DNA from: Pyxicephalus adspersus
Lineage: Eukaryota > Chordata > Amphibia > Anura > Pyxicephalidae
Length of the DNA stretch: 64,000 bases
Reading direction: 5' to 3'
NCBI RefSeq assembly: GCF_032062135.1
Contig: NC_092859.1
Span: forward strand, 49,992,447-50,056,446
Positions 21,640 to 33,950 of this stretch are shown here, piece after piece; the stretch's first letter is position 1; each line of letters opens with the position of its first letter. The notes under the pieces are model-generated. The model saw nothing but the letters and a program-made list of their open reading frames with translations, was not told the origin of the DNA and ran no database searches. The position numbers and the translations under genes were made by a program.

Positions 21640-23630
21640 TCTCAAAACAGCATTCAGGTGATGATGCTCAAGAGACTGATCTGATCCGTTATTTCTTCTA
21701 CAGTGAACCAGTAAACAAATCCTTAGGAACACTTTGAAAATAATGGAATGAGATTAGAAAAATATTACATGCTCCAGTTCACTACTTCATTATTACAGGG
21801 TTCAAAGTTCAAGTTTACAGCTTGTAACAAGTAACAATAGATCCAGCAGCCAGTGTATCAAATGAGGCACAATATCAAAAAAGGGGGTTCATTGCCCAGG
21901 AAGGAAAACTGTACATACAATAGGTAAGTGGGTACCTTGGCAGAGAGGAAAAGGCAGCAAATTAGTTTTAAGGTAAGATAAGAGAATGAGAAATAGAAGA
22001 AACATTTGGACAGTGAAAGTAAGGTTGTGTAATTGTCTAGGCTCTTGCTTATAAACAAAGGGCCCTTGCCCAGCAACAAAAAAAATGAGTTGAGTTGTAG
22101 GGGCTGGTGGGAAAAGCAGAATTATTTAGGATTGGAGTTGTGGGGCCTATGTAAGAGGAAATATGTTTTGCGATTTTGAGCTGAGTGGGAAAGCTCTTAT
22201 GTAAACATGTCTACTCGTAGCCTTACACATACCATGCCCTCATTTAAAATATCTTAATAATAACAGTGCCTCTTTCTACATTTTAACATAACAATATAAT
22301 CTAATAACAAATCATTAAGCAAATAAATTATAAACAAAATGTAATTCTTTACTAATAAATAAAATATAAATATTTTTCATACATGATAGGTTACATCCAG
22401 AGGACTATAATCTACATATTGACATGGATGACAGGTGGTAATGTATTAGGCATGAAAGAGGTGAAAGCTAAATGCACTTTTGTGGTCATAAAACAAACTC
22501 ACTATAAACTATTGTACCAAAAGATAGCTTTCTTTCTTTTAGAGAAAATATTGTGGATTATGGGAATCGCATCCTAGTAGGACAATTACATGTAGGGTAT
22601 TAAATATGTTTAATAATTATTCAGTGAGTTTACAGTACCTGAAATTAATGTAGAGCAGCTGGTTTATGCCTAGCTTATTAATGTTTTCTGTTGCTAGAAT
22701 GTTGTGTATTTTCCTTTATCTATGAATTTAGCTAAGTAAATAGAAGAAAGAGTATAGTTGCTGTACTGCAATACCACAAAAGACAGCTAACCCAACAACA
22801 TGAATATCAGATGATTTGTTACAGCAATCAAGAACTAGCAGTACCATAAAGTTACGCAGAGTTTGTGAAACATTCCATCAATGCAGCCTTATTTCTAACT
22901 TCAACTGCCAATGTTGAGAGTGGTCTTTGTGACATACATTTCCCGTTCATGTACGGAAATGTATGTTCATGTACGGGAAATGTATGCTAGATCTTTAATC
23001 AAGCTTAGCAGCTGAATCATATCTGTTTCTTGACTCGTTATTTCCATAACTGAATAAAGTGAGTGTAAAATACATTCTTTACTTCTTTTCTGCTCTTTCA
23101 AAACCCCCAACTCATCAGGTTTTCACATGGATGGTGAAAGTTGTATAAATATACACTAAATACACGTGCATCCTGACTGGTGTAAAAACCTCTATTTAGT
23201 CCATATATGTGGTCAACATAAACAAATAGAAATATCAAGCTTATCTTGAAATACTGAAACACAAATGACTGCTTAGATCCTGCTCTCATCACTGTTACAC
23301 AGATTGTTTACTACAATTAGTACAACCAGACACCACTAAACCAACCACCATTTACCATGTCAATGGACACTTTTATCTAAGATTTGAACAGCACCCATCT
23401 ATTAACCACTAGAAGACAAGAGGTGTACAATGTGTGTTGGATAGATGCAAGTGCAGCAACTATTAACCATGTCCAGAAGCAATGAAAACCTTTGTGATGC
23501 AAAGTTTGCTATGCTCCATTTGACTTAATTTTTAATTGACTAACCCCTTGCTGACAAGCTATATTCTCATCTGGGCCACCTATACCTCAACAGAGTCCTC
23601 CCTTGCCCTACTTTACCTGTTGCTCACAGT
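21640..23630. other. AT-rich stretch with one palindrome
   Basis: No gene supported. A composite palindrome lies at 22933-22986. Confidence 0.5.
22933..22986. repeat. Composite palindrome and direct repeat
   Basis: Arms CATACATTTCCCGT (22933-22946) and ACGGGAAATGTATG (22973-22986) are perfect inverse copies. Inside, GTTCATGTACGG-AAATGTATG occurs twice in direct orientation. It looks like replication slippage on a hairpin. Confidence 0.85.
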
Positions 23631-23633
23631 AAT

Positions 23634-23947
23634 GGGGGCAGTACGGTGGTTCAGAGGTTAGCACTCCAGCCTTTGCAGCGCTAGGTCCCGGGTTTGAATC
23701 CCAGCCAGGGCACTATCTGCATGGAGTTTGCAGGTTCTCCCCGTGTCTGTGTGGATTTCCTCCCACTTCCCAAAAACATGCAGCTAGTTTGGCTTCCCCA
23801 TAAAAATTCACTTTAGATGACATATAATTATAGTAGAGACATTAGATTGTGAGCTCCTTTGAGGGACAGTTAGTGACACGACTATGGACTTTGTACAGCC
23901 CTGCGTAATATGATGGTGGTACATAAATACTCTGTAATAATAATACC
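23634..23947 (+). mobile_element. V-SINE-like tRNA-derived SINE
   Basis: Starts GGGGGCAGTACGGTGG. A box A-like GGTTCAGAGG lies near 23648 and a box B-like GGTTTGAATCC at 23691-23701, as in a tRNA-derived Pol III promoter. The central region CAGGTTCTCCCCGTGTCTGT, followed by GGATTTCCTCCCA, resembles the conserved V domain of vertebrate V-SINEs. The tail (about 23892-23947) reads TTTGTACAGCCCTGCGTAAT and ends in AATAATAAT, the same tail type as the L2-like LINEs here, which presumably mobilised it. It encodes no protein. Confidence 0.8.
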
Positions 23948-26416
23948 AATCCACTCTCTGCCTACCACCCATCTTACCTTCACTTACAGCAGCTGCAACT
24001 TTTTTTTTTCCAGCAGATGGCTATAGATATATCGGGGAAAGAGAAGTGAAAAAACCTTATAATCATCCAATTTTCAAAAATCTAGCCTTTCTTCTAACCT
24101 GGACCAGACAACATGCTCTATTCTCCAGCCCATTCTTCCTGCCTTTAGACCCTTTTCATTCCTCTCCCACACCATCATATTTTTCACAATACACTTTTGC
24201 ACATACTGTTACAGTTTCTCAGCCCTTTAATCAATCAAGTCAAGACCAAGATCTAATGTTCCAACTCTCCACCCTTATGCTGCTGCCACAGCTTCAGCAA
24301 TTGGGTCATCATGTCCAGGAAGTTGAAGTTGGACCTACTTGTGGTACTGCTGGGTCTGGCAGCTGCAATAGGGAATAGAAAGATACCTGCTGAGAAGATG
24401 GTGCAGTGGTGTGCACCCTAGGAAAAGGCTGTACTGAGGTTACTGTTTGTTCATATTAGAAGAGATTTGCCTCTCGTTACAAAGGCTTCAAACATTCCCC
24501 AATATTGTTAAAATAGCAAGGGTCTATCAAGTAGACATTCATCATGAAAGTCTGTATGCAAAATATTTTTTGTTACATCAGTCACGTATATGCATGTAAT
24601 TGCAAAGGAACTTTATCATGATGCAAACTTTCCTTTTCAATGCATGATCTATGCAACTATTTGTTTTGTATGAGCAACCTTAAAAATATGGACTTTGTTT
24701 TAAGAAAGGCAATCTCAAATCGATCCATGATTTAACTGACATCTAACACTGTAATATGTATTGCTTTTTATTATTCAGGAAATATATTTACCTTGTTATA
24801 TAAGAAAGTAATAACATTTTATTAGTTTTTTGATAAGTGTCAGACCTATATAATTATATATATATCTATATTTATATATTTATTATACTACAAATATTCT
24901 CCTTTGTATAAAAAGGGATACAGGTAAATGAACTAACTGATTCAGCTGCATCTCTGATTTTGGTATTGCACATCTTATTGTGCAATAACAAAATGTATAA
25001 TAAAATACATATTATAACACGGTTATATTCATGCTTAAAATTTTCATCAGTGTATTTTTTGAGTCATTTTATTATTCTTATATTATTTATAATATACTGG
25101 TTAGCGTTACTGTCATTCTTTAAGACAAAGATAACAGATCTAAGAAAAATTGACTTTTAGATCCTGTGAAAATATATTCTTTAGTTGGTGCCAGAGCATA
25201 GCCTGGTCAACAGCATATTGTCATTCAAGACATTTAGAAAGGATTGTTGTGACCCGAGTTGAATAATACATGAAATGGGAGAACATTTAGCTCAAGTGTC
25301 TCCCGGGATATCATAGAACCCTTTTTGCTTGTTATCTCAGAAATTTCCTAGCTGGATTATTTCCCAATAATATGTAGGCATGGAACAAAAATAGAGAAAT
25401 AGGCGCATAGGCACATACAGAAGGTGCAGGAAGCTGGTAATCCTTGGCCTATAAAAAACTTTACAAATTGCAAGGAGAAAATACTGCAAGGAGAATATAA
25501 TGCGTTTAGCTTCTTGGTTTACTATATATTATGTTACTGGGAGAATGGATTATAGGAAGACAGTGTTAATGTGCAAGTATGAATGACTGACTGAATGGGA
25601 ATTGCCATGCCAGCTGCACCAGTAGTGAAGGGTAAAGGATTAGAAAAGAAAATTAATCCTCATTCTGGAATGATCTTGAATGAAAAGTAATATGAGGTGG
25701 AAAATACATCCATAACAGAGGGTAGAAAAAAATTAATAACTGTGACAGTGAACTGCACTTTCCATAATTTTATACTAACAGGAGATTACAAGTTTGAGTT
25801 TTTTGTACTTTACAGAGCCAAAAGATTTGCATGATCTATGATTATTAGTATTAGCAGGGTTTTAGAAAAGAAGATTTATGGTGTTAAGGCCAAAACTGTG
25901 CAAAGACCAGCGCTTAGTGCAGAGAAATGTTCAGTGTCTGGATAAAAAAGGATAAAAGAGGACTTAGTTCATGTGACTTTTCTCTTCCGTTATAATAATA
26001 TTGAATTCTGTAGTATTTCCAGCTGTTAGGACGCAGTATGTAAGATAAAGCAAGCTATGATCTAAAAAAAAAAAACGGTTAATTATATATGTTAATGTGG
26101 GAGGTCAAAAATCCAAGGGGATACTGTAATGCAGAAGCATTCATTTATGAATTTGTGCAATGAGAGAAAAAAAAAAAGAAAAGCCATCCTACATGGAAAT
26201 TTTTGAACTTCTGGCCAGTAAAAGCTTAACTTCTTCCAGCATACTTATCTCCTTATCATCCTGGATTTGCACACCCTAAACTGAACCACAAAGTAGAAAT
26301 ATTAGGTTCTCTAAAAGAAATTGGCTTCATCTTCTGTGTTTGCACTTTCAGATTCACACATAAAACGGTGTTCTATGAAAGAATGATTGTGAATAAATAA
26401 AAATATATATATATTA

Positions 26417-26464
<48 letters not shown>

Positions 26465-27600
26465 TTATTTAGATAGGATATATATAGAGAGAGAGGCAAG
26501 AGACAGACAGACAAACAGACCGACACAGAGAAGAACAAATATCGCATAGTAATATTGTGGCTTTAGTCTCTCTCTTTTTGCACATTTTCCAGTTTACATA
26601 TTACATATATTACTTGTTGCAAAAAGCCTGTCTATGAATTATAGTAGCTCAAGCTGAAATTTGCATACTAAATAAAAGTGATGTGGTGACCTCTTCTCTT
26701 TCATTAGCCCTTTGTATGCCTTTATCTGAGGGTTTCTATAAACTTATCAGAACGGGATAACCCAAAGAGCTCGGGAAATCCATTCTGATGTGTTTGTAAA
26801 TAAAGATTGTATGGTAGGTAAGTAAATTATTGTACTGAAATCTTTCAATACTTATATAGACCTACTGAACTCACAAACTATTTTTAGTGGACAGCTTGGT
26901 GTTTTCCTGTGTACAAATCCGTGCTTTAAAATCAGTAATGTGCAGATATGTTATTATATTAAGTGTTTTGTTTTTGAGGGGTTTTAAAAAAACCTGTCTG
27001 TTTTACAAGAAAAACCAAACTTAGTGGTTACCTTCGCTAAAGTCTATAGAAGTCGAACCTTGCTACTAAATTCTGTCCATTTTCAAGGCTAGTGGACAAA
27101 CAAGTTGATTGGTGAAAGTTATACTCATGGCAAATCTAACAGGGTAAGGACAGTTTACTGTAAAATAAAGTCATACTCAACTTTATACAAAATATGCAGT
27201 GCCAAACTAATTTTTGTTTAACCAAGTTTATTAATTTTCTATATAAAACAACCATGTAACATAAATATAACAATATACGTATATACAAATAAAAGGAAGT
27301 GTGTTCTGGTGAAACATACATTATGCAACATCAAATAAATGAAACCAACTAAGATCAAGTAATGTCAAGAGATTATGCAGCTGTTCAAAGGTTGGTATAA
27401 GCTTGAAAAATTCAAATCATTGGGTTGGCGAGGGGAGAAGAGGAAGAGATATAGAGAGAGTATTGGGTGAGGGAGGGAAGGGGGCCCTATGACTGGGATA
27501 AGGTAGTCAGGTCAGCAGTGGACAGGTAAGAGGGTGCATTTGAGAAGGGGATTGTGCTTGGTCAATGCCAAGGGGCCTATCCCCACTCAGGACAGGTAAG
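23948..27600. other. AT-rich stretch, one unexplained open frame and a microsatellite
   Basis: A 110-codon frame at 24046-24378 (plus) lies shortly downstream of a pyrimidine tract ending in CAG. It has no recognised motif, is rich in Gln, Ser and Phe, and is probably chance or an old transposon piece. An (AT)n run occupies about 26399-26462, followed by AGAC/AGAG-type repeats to about 26530. A purine-rich tract is at about 27430-27490. No host exon could be supported. Confidence 0.45.
26399..26462. repeat. (AT)n microsatellite
   Basis: Almost pure AT dinucleotides, interrupted near 26415, ending in TTTATTTATTT. Confidence 0.95.
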
Positions 27601-27639
27601 TTTGAAAATGGGGGGACTCCCTAAACCAGTCCCGTGCTG

Positions 27640-27990
27640 CTCACGTCATTTTATATTTTTCTAGTTGGTCTTGGTCTTCTGCTACAAACTGCTCCATATG
27701 TTGAATCCTTTCTAATTCCGTAAACTACTCCTTTATGGAATGAGTAGCTTTCTGTTTCCAAAACCTAGGAATAATCGCTCTGACTGCTGTTAAAAAAAAG
27801 ACGTAACACACTCCTTTTAGAAGATTTAACTGTGCCTGGAATCATAGATAGTAATGCCACTTTGGGGTTATTAGAACCTGTAAATGTATTATATACTTTC
27901 ATGATCGTTTCCCACCATATATAAATCATTGAGCCTCTATTGGATAAGCATAGCCAGCATGTATCAGGGAGGCAAAACAATTTTTACATA
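27640..27990 (-). pseudogene. L1-type ORF2 C-terminal remnant
   Basis: The minus strand from 27980 reads CWLCLSNRGSMIYIWWETI, then NNPKVALLSMIPGTVKSS, then LFFNSSQSDYS before a stop. After a frame change it has sequence resembling FWKQKATHS and RIQHMEQFV. The CWxCxxxxGxMxHIWWxC motif followed by LLSMIP is the C-terminal zinc-knuckle region of L1-clade ORF2 proteins. No RT motifs are adjacent, so only the extreme C-terminus is preserved. A second, older remnant of the same region is at 36000-36510. Confidence 0.75.
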
Positions 27991-28247
27991 ATTTTTTAAA
28001 CTCCTTTTATTCCCATTCTAAAATCTATTGTTTTAAAACTTCAATAAATTGAAGTCATTGCACAAAAACATTTTAAAACATCAATCTCGTATTCCCAAAT
28101 CCCCTTCTCAAAATATGTAAAATATAACAAACTCTGTTTATTGACTATTGTGCAACCAGCTTCTTTGGGCTACAAGAAAAAGACATAAGGAAGGTTTAAG
28201 CTTGAAATACAAATTTAAGTGTATTCATTGAAAGACAATAGTTTTCC

Positions 28248-28411
28248 AGCTTTAGCTGTTGCATAGATTGCCCTACATTAGACTAGAATTCTTGGTGTAC
28301 AGAGGAATTCATGGTCAACTCAATGACCGAAAGATGCCAAGGTCCGGTGACTGCAAAACAAGCACAAATCACTGCCAGCATGCTTGACAGTTGACATGAG
28401 GTGTTTGTAAA
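28248..28411 (-). mobile_element. Tc1 family fragment, antisense
   Basis: The reverse complement matches about 31700-31860 with roughly four differences by eye. It covers the transposase region around the WHLSVIE and MNSSV motifs. Flanks do not match, so it is a fragment. Confidence 0.9.
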
Positions 28412-28515
28412 ATGTAAAAATTAAATTTACTCTGCAATGCAGTAGAAATTTTGCAGCTGCAAAACATTGCGTGGTACTTTTACAGTTCCAGAACACCTGT
28501 ATAGGCTACCAGCTC

Positions 28516-28546
28516 TGGGCCTGATTTATTAAAGCTCTCCAAGATA
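28516..28546. mobile_element. Palindromic MITE, terminal fragment
   Basis: Carries only the end GGGCCTGATTTATTAAAGCT and a few following bases before diverging into a T-rich tract. Confidence 0.65.
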
Positions 28547-28668
28547 CATTTTTTTTAGAGAAGCTGGATTACAGTTTCAAAGAACCAGAGTAGTCCATGA
28601 GAGGTAGAAGGAGCTGGCTAAATGTTTTTGTTTTTTTTTTTGTTTTTTTGGAGGGTGGCTGATAATAT

Positions 28669-28914
28669 TTATTGTATGGGAGAAGTGGGAATCCAATTAG
28701 TCCACACTGTCCTGTAACCTTTCTGTAACAAATTATCATACTGCACTGAAGGACTTTTTACCAGTACATTGCTTGCAGGAAAAGCTCTGACCAGTGATAC
28801 TTGGACACCCAATCGTTCATGACATATTATCAGAGAAGCTTCATCAGCCATGAAACCAAATGTAGGCATAGTGTTGTGACTCAAGGACTGTTGGTGAGTA
28901 CTATCTGCAACCAA
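28669..28914 (-). pseudogene. Possible hAT-type transposase scrap
   Basis: An 81-codon minus-strand frame contains SHNTMPTFGFMADEASLIICHERLG. The pattern FFGxMADEATDIS...EQLxVCV occurs at the start of the catalytic domain of hAT-type and ZMYM-like transposases, so FGFMADEAS followed by HERLGVQV could be a decayed version. The rest is not recognisable and no terminal repeats were found. A weak call. Confidence 0.3.
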
Positions 28915-28919
28915 GCCTA

Positions 28920-31345
28920 GCTACTAACTATCAAAGCTACTACCTCCTTCAGGGATCACAAGATTGTGGCATAGTACACTCAATGTTTGGCAGACTTTTC
29001 TGTCTGTCACTAGATGCAGCAAAATAAAACAGGGCTGGGGGAGCATGAAAATTGAGGAACGAGTAGGTGGAATGCAGAACCTTTGTTTTCATTAAGATGC
29101 TGCTTCCACTGAGCTCTGTCCTGCAGACTTATATATTTTGGAGTACCCAAATGACAGATGTTTTTACTACCGCTGGCACACTGTAGGCAGACTGCAGACC
29201 ACAATGGCGCAATCAACAGCAAATATGTTACAAAAATTCCACATTCCAAAAAAAGCCCTGTGAAGCCCTCAGGACAGCAGCGGCCTAAACCTGTGAGTGT
29301 CATATGGATTAGAACGGCTGCTCCCTCTAATCCTTTGAAAGATGTACTGCCTTTGGTCCACATCCTCCTTCTTTGTTGTCCTGCCTCACCATCAGAACTT
29401 TATTTTTCTTCTATTAGGGCCACCCATTAACTGTCCTAACCATCACCCCCTTCTATTAATTGGAGACCACCTAGCAGTAAGCATCAGCACCAGGAACTAC
29501 TACATTTTGTTGCACCTGATAATATGCCCTTACTACTGTGCAACTAAACCTGCTGCATCTCTAGAGCCATGGCACTGTCCTCTGCATCCTCAATATCTGA
29601 ACAGAGAAATGTTTATGCAAGACCAGAATCATTAATTATGTGCTAAACTATTATTGCCAAATTCTTATTTCTGGTTTGCAGGCCTACAATGGGATTAGAG
29701 GAAGAGGAGGAGAAAGTAAAAGTACATAGGAATCAGCTGTAGCTATATTGTATGGTCATGCTGAGAAAGGCAGAGATGCATGTGGAACCTCTGCTTCAGG
29801 CCTTGGGTGTTTTTTTCTGCCTCAGGCCATTTTTTTTTTTTTAAGAGGTTTGCCTACATAAAATAAAACTGATCTCCCTCAAATAATAAACAACCAAACC
29901 TAACCCAAAAAATGGGAACATGGAGAAGATATTAAAAAAGAAAATAAAAACTAATAAGGCAATTTTAAAATCAAAAGGGGAGTGGTAGTAGCTGAATTGG
30001 ATCTACAGATATTGCCGACACAAAAGTAGTAATTTACCAAAAACAAAATGGAGGAATGTTTAAACCAAACTTGTTCTGTTTTGTAAACATCTAGTGGTAA
30101 TGTATATTAGGTTTTTACGGGTGTCTGCATGCAGGGGCCACAGATGCAGGTGCCCCAATCATGAGGGTTTAAAGTCAACTTCATACCTTTAACCACAATT
30201 TGGTATTGGTCAGCAAGGCCTAATAGGAAGTAAACACTGGTAAACACTTCTCAACTTGACTTGCATTAAGGTACCTAAAGAGCTCTGCTATGATATCCTG
30301 CTAGCACTTATCAACACCAAATAAATGACACCATTTGTATTGTGTAAGTGGCTTAATGACTAAAGAACACTGGCAAACATTATTTAACAAAAATGATCTT
30401 AGAATTTTTGAGCTAGAAGAAATATAAGCTGAATCTAAAAAAGGTTCTTACAAAATAAACATCAGAGCTATAATTGATGGAAGTACACAATGACATTTTA
30501 ATGATGAACTGCTATTGGATTACTGGTTCATGTTTATGGGAGCTCCAGTTTACTGCAGCCTTGGTAGTAGAACTTGAGAAATGCATTGCACAGGACTGGC
30601 TGCCTGTGTGTCTCTTGCTGGATTCTTTACTGGCACTTTTTAATCTTTGGACTTAATTCTAGTCTACTATTTCCAAAAGGAGCAGTACATTTATTATGTA
30701 AGATTATAGTGACAATAAAAGACAGGTGGCCTGTTTGCCATACAGATTGTGCCCAATTTGAAATAGATGTCAATGTAAACCACAGAGGGCTATTTTGTTT
30801 GTTTTCCAGTATGATCCCTGTGACTTATCGAGAAAAAACACAAAAGCTACTTTAAATCACGCTTACATTTTCAATGTAAAATGTATTCCCTGTTCTTGCT
30901 TCTTAGTGCAATTAACATCTACTTAAAAAAATCAGTGCTAGATTATTTACATGAGCAGTTTTTATTTTGTTTTGACATATGCTTAAACATATTTTGTGGT
31001 CTAAAGGTGCCAAATGCCCTTTCCTTCAGTAAAAACATTGTCAAGAGTAACAACCCTTTCTTTTTATATTATTTGTTTTGTTTTATTGTTTTTATCTATG
31101 ATTCTGATTGAGAGTTTTCATATTGCTGAGAAATTACCCCTATAGGCAATCAAAAAACTTTTCCAATCTTCCTGTATCTATCAATGAAAAAGTAACTTCT
31201 TTTGCATGTACTTGGGCTTTAATATGTGTATTTCTAAATATTTTGCTCTGTTTTGGGGTTTGCATCTTATTTGTTGTAGCAATTTAAAGCACAGGTTTTC
31301 AAACCTTTAAAATGTAATGGTGTCTCTTAATAAAGTAACCCATGA
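28920..31345. other. Stretch with no recognised gene
   Basis: A 117-codon minus frame (29363-29010) and a 97-codon plus frame (29342-29635) overlap each other. Neither shows a domain, and I regard them as chance frames. Nothing else supported. Confidence 0.45.
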
Positions 31346-31352
31346 CATATTA

Positions 31353-32128
31353 CACCGTGTTATTATTTTTTTAACAACCCTACAACCTCTATTGAAATTA
31401 AGAGGGTAAGTTGTAGACAGGTACTGGTAATCAAATGCACTTGATCAATTGACCATTAGCAAATGTAACCACCTCTATAAAACCAGATGTTTTGGCAGTT
31501 TGCTGGTCTAGAGCATTCACAATGGCAAGGAGGAAAGTTATCAGTTATCAAGGCAATTTTAAGTCCATCATGCACAAGTGAAAAATGTTCAAGACAGAAG
31601 TGGACATCCCCAAAAAGTTACCTCGGGGCTAAATCATGAAATAATCAGAAAAACTGCAAAAAAACAAACTGGAGATGCAAACACAGCGTTTCAGCACAAA
31701 CACCTCATGTCAACTGTCAAGCATGCTGGCAGTGATTTGCGCTTGTTTTGCAGTCACCGGACCTTGGCATCTTTCGGTAATTGAGTTGACCATGAATTCC
31801 TCTGTACACCAAGAATTCTAGTCTAATGTGGGGCAATCTATGCATCAGCTAAAGCCTGAAAAAAATTAATTAAAATGCTGTAGCAGGATCATAAGAGAGT
31901 TGTGCATTAACAAATGCCAGCAAACCTCAATTAATTGAAGTAATGTTGCAAAGCAGAGTGGTCCCAAATTCCCCCACAATAATCTTTAAAGGCTTGCAGA
32001 GTGGTTACTCCAGGTTATTGATAATAAAGATGCTTCCATCAGCTACTGAATCATGCGGTGTAATAATTTTTGCACACATGGCTTCTCCATTTTGGCTTCA
32101 TTTTTGTTAAATAAATAATGACATGGTG
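31353..32128 (+). mobile_element. Tc1-type transposon, internally deleted
   Basis: The left terminal repeat CACCGTGTTATTATTTTTTT (31353 onward) and the inverse of the right end (32104-32128) match at about 22 of 25 positions. In the plus direction, broken frames give HPQKVTSGLNHEIIRKTAKK near the start, then VKHAG...WHLSVIELTMNSSVHQEF-like sequence further on. These correspond to the N-terminal DNA-binding and the catalytic regions of Tc1 transposases, with the middle deleted. Stops and shifts rule out activity. Confidence 0.85.
31578..31859 (+). pseudogene. Tc1 transposase remnant
   Basis: The first frame (31578-31784) carries the DRSGHPQKVTSGLNHEIIRK segment of the second helix-turn-helix region. 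It fuses within about 70 codons to a VKHAGSDL segment that normally lies well over 100 residues further on, directly showing the internal deletion. Catalytic-domain sequence VTGPWHLSVIELTMNSS then continues in a second frame, so at least one frameshift is present. Confidence 0.8.
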
Positions 32129-32129
32129 G

Positions 32130-32923
32130 AACTCACTTTGTATTGTTTTTCATTTAAATAGTTTTAGAACCTACTGAGGACCAGATTATTTAAATTATTC
32201 TTATGATATATATTTTTTTTTTTTTTCTCATGACCATATATATGAGTACAGTAGCCATTATGATAAAAGAGCTTACTTAGGCACCAAAACAATTATTTTC
32301 TGACAGAAGTTAAATCCAGGCATAGACATATGTATTTCTTATTGAAAAAGTAAAAATATATGGTGCTTAGAGTGAATCTTTTAAAAATAGGGGTGAAGGA
32401 ATGAACATGAATGTCAGGTATTTTTGCTATCTGTGTTCCTTCTGCTGATCTGATTTTCTGTATGGTGAAACCATTGACAACTGGACAGTATAAAAGGAGA
32501 ACCAAATATTGGCTGAACATACACTTATCTATTATATTCTTACCTATATATTATTATCTACTATATCTATTTACTGCTTTTTGTTGCCTTTACATCATGT
32601 GTATTTGCTATGAAGTAGTTCAAAAATGGTATGTTTTTATTCATTTTATGCAATTTTATGCATTGGATTTGTCAGTTATAATTTAGTCATAGCATCTATC
32701 TTCGTAACTGTTCTTAACTGTCTGTTCTTCTTTTCCTAACTTTTAATTGTATGTATTTTCATTCAAATAACTCTAGTATACAGATCTTTATTAAAGACCG
32801 TTGCACATAGAGGATTACTCATACATCGGGCTATAATATTCAAATGGCACACATGGGTCTGTATCTTTATTACCATGGTAACAGTAATTTATTTTATTTC
32901 AAAGGACTAACCAGTGCGATATT
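32130..32923. other. AT-rich stretch with no recognised gene
   Basis: The frames at 32293-32520 (minus) and 32411-32686 (plus) overlap and have no motif. Nothing supported. Confidence 0.45.
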
Positions 32924-33045
32924 GGGCCTGATATATTAAAGATCTCCATGAATTGAGAATATAGGCAATCATGAGTGAGCCTGGGTGATCCAGCAAACCT
33001 GGAATGGATCTGGTTTATGAAAACGTTTGCCAGATAATCACAAAT
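32924..33045. mobile_element. Palindromic MITE, left arm fragment
   Basis: Begins GGGCCTGATATATTAAAG and includes GCCTGGGTGATCCAGCAAAC. It breaks off near 33045 before the second arm. Confidence 0.75.
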
Positions 33046-33059
33046 TTTTTTTTAGAATC

Positions 33060-33530
33060 TATCCTAGGTTTATCCTAGTTGTTCCTCCCAGCACCAGGAT
33101 GTCTTCGGGGCTTGTAGGCTGGAAGAGGACCAGGAACCCAGTGATAACACAGTACAAGGTTCTACAGCGGCAAATCTACAATACTAAACCAGAGGTCCTT
33201 CAGGGCTGATCAGTCCATCAGATGAGGCATCCAAAGGGAAATACAAAGCAGAGTCGGGATCACAGGCAAAAAGTCTGTCCGGGGCAGCAAACATTCCAAG
33301 CAACAGGCAAGGTCAGCAACAGTAAATCAGATGAAATCACACCGGCAGCAAGACAGAGAGATGATTTAAAGCCAAAGGGTAACTGTGCATGCCACAGACT
33401 GCAGATCAGACAGCTATTTGCTGTCGGACAGTGACCCCGGTGAAGAGAATAAACAGGATGTGCTGATCTGCGGTGCCCTACTGCGCAGGATCACTGGACA
33501 GCTAATTGACTCCTTACAAAAATTATAACT
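33060..33530. repeat. Unclassified GC-balanced repeat candidate
   Basis: Base composition changes to about half G+C with blocks such as GTCTGTCCGGGGCAGC and AGGCAAGGTCAGCAAC, in a style seen in amphibian LTR elements, and it contains an AATAAA-like signal near 33450. It has no clear protein or terminal repeats. Possibly part of a long terminal repeat. Confidence 0.3.
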
Positions 33531-33599
33531 ACTAGAATTTTTAAAAGATCTATGTTTGATTAGAGGTGTTTATATTTTTTATAGAATCTAACATGTACT

Positions 33600-33950
33600 C
33601 AATAAAAAATATTGTATATGGTCACATTAGAGGAGATAACCTTTCCAATTTGTCCTGGTGACCATTTTTACCAAGAATGTGACCATTGTCATTATGAGAG
33701 AAATTTAGAGAATATCCTAAATTGTGTTTCCACCAAAAAAGGAACAGATAGGTAATCTTTCATTTGGGGTTCTGATGCTCTGGTGACAGCTGTCCAAGAG
33801 AAAATTGAGACATTTTCTCTTACTTCCTATGTGGATAGAGGACAGATAGTGAAGGATACCCTCCATAATGGGACCCAAACAGGAAAAAAACCCTGACCTG
33901 AGAGGTTTTACTAATTTCTTTCTTATCCAGAATAGAACAAATAATAATTC
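33600..33950. repeat. Unclassified interspersed repeat candidate
   Basis: Contains CTCTTACTTCCTATGTGGAT, resembling TTTCTCTCACTTCC at about 1618. Boundaries not defined. A 60-codon frame at 33027-33209 just upstream has no motif. Confidence 0.3.

Noticed and set aside
23646..23701. Free-standing tRNA gene
   Set aside because: The box A and box B-like motifs belong to a SINE head; there is no cloverleaf and the sequence continues into a SINE body and LINE-type tail.
24046..24378. Possible host exon of 110 codons after a pyrimidine tract and CAG
   Set aside because: No recognised domain, no convincing downstream splice or neighbouring exon, and low-complexity composition.
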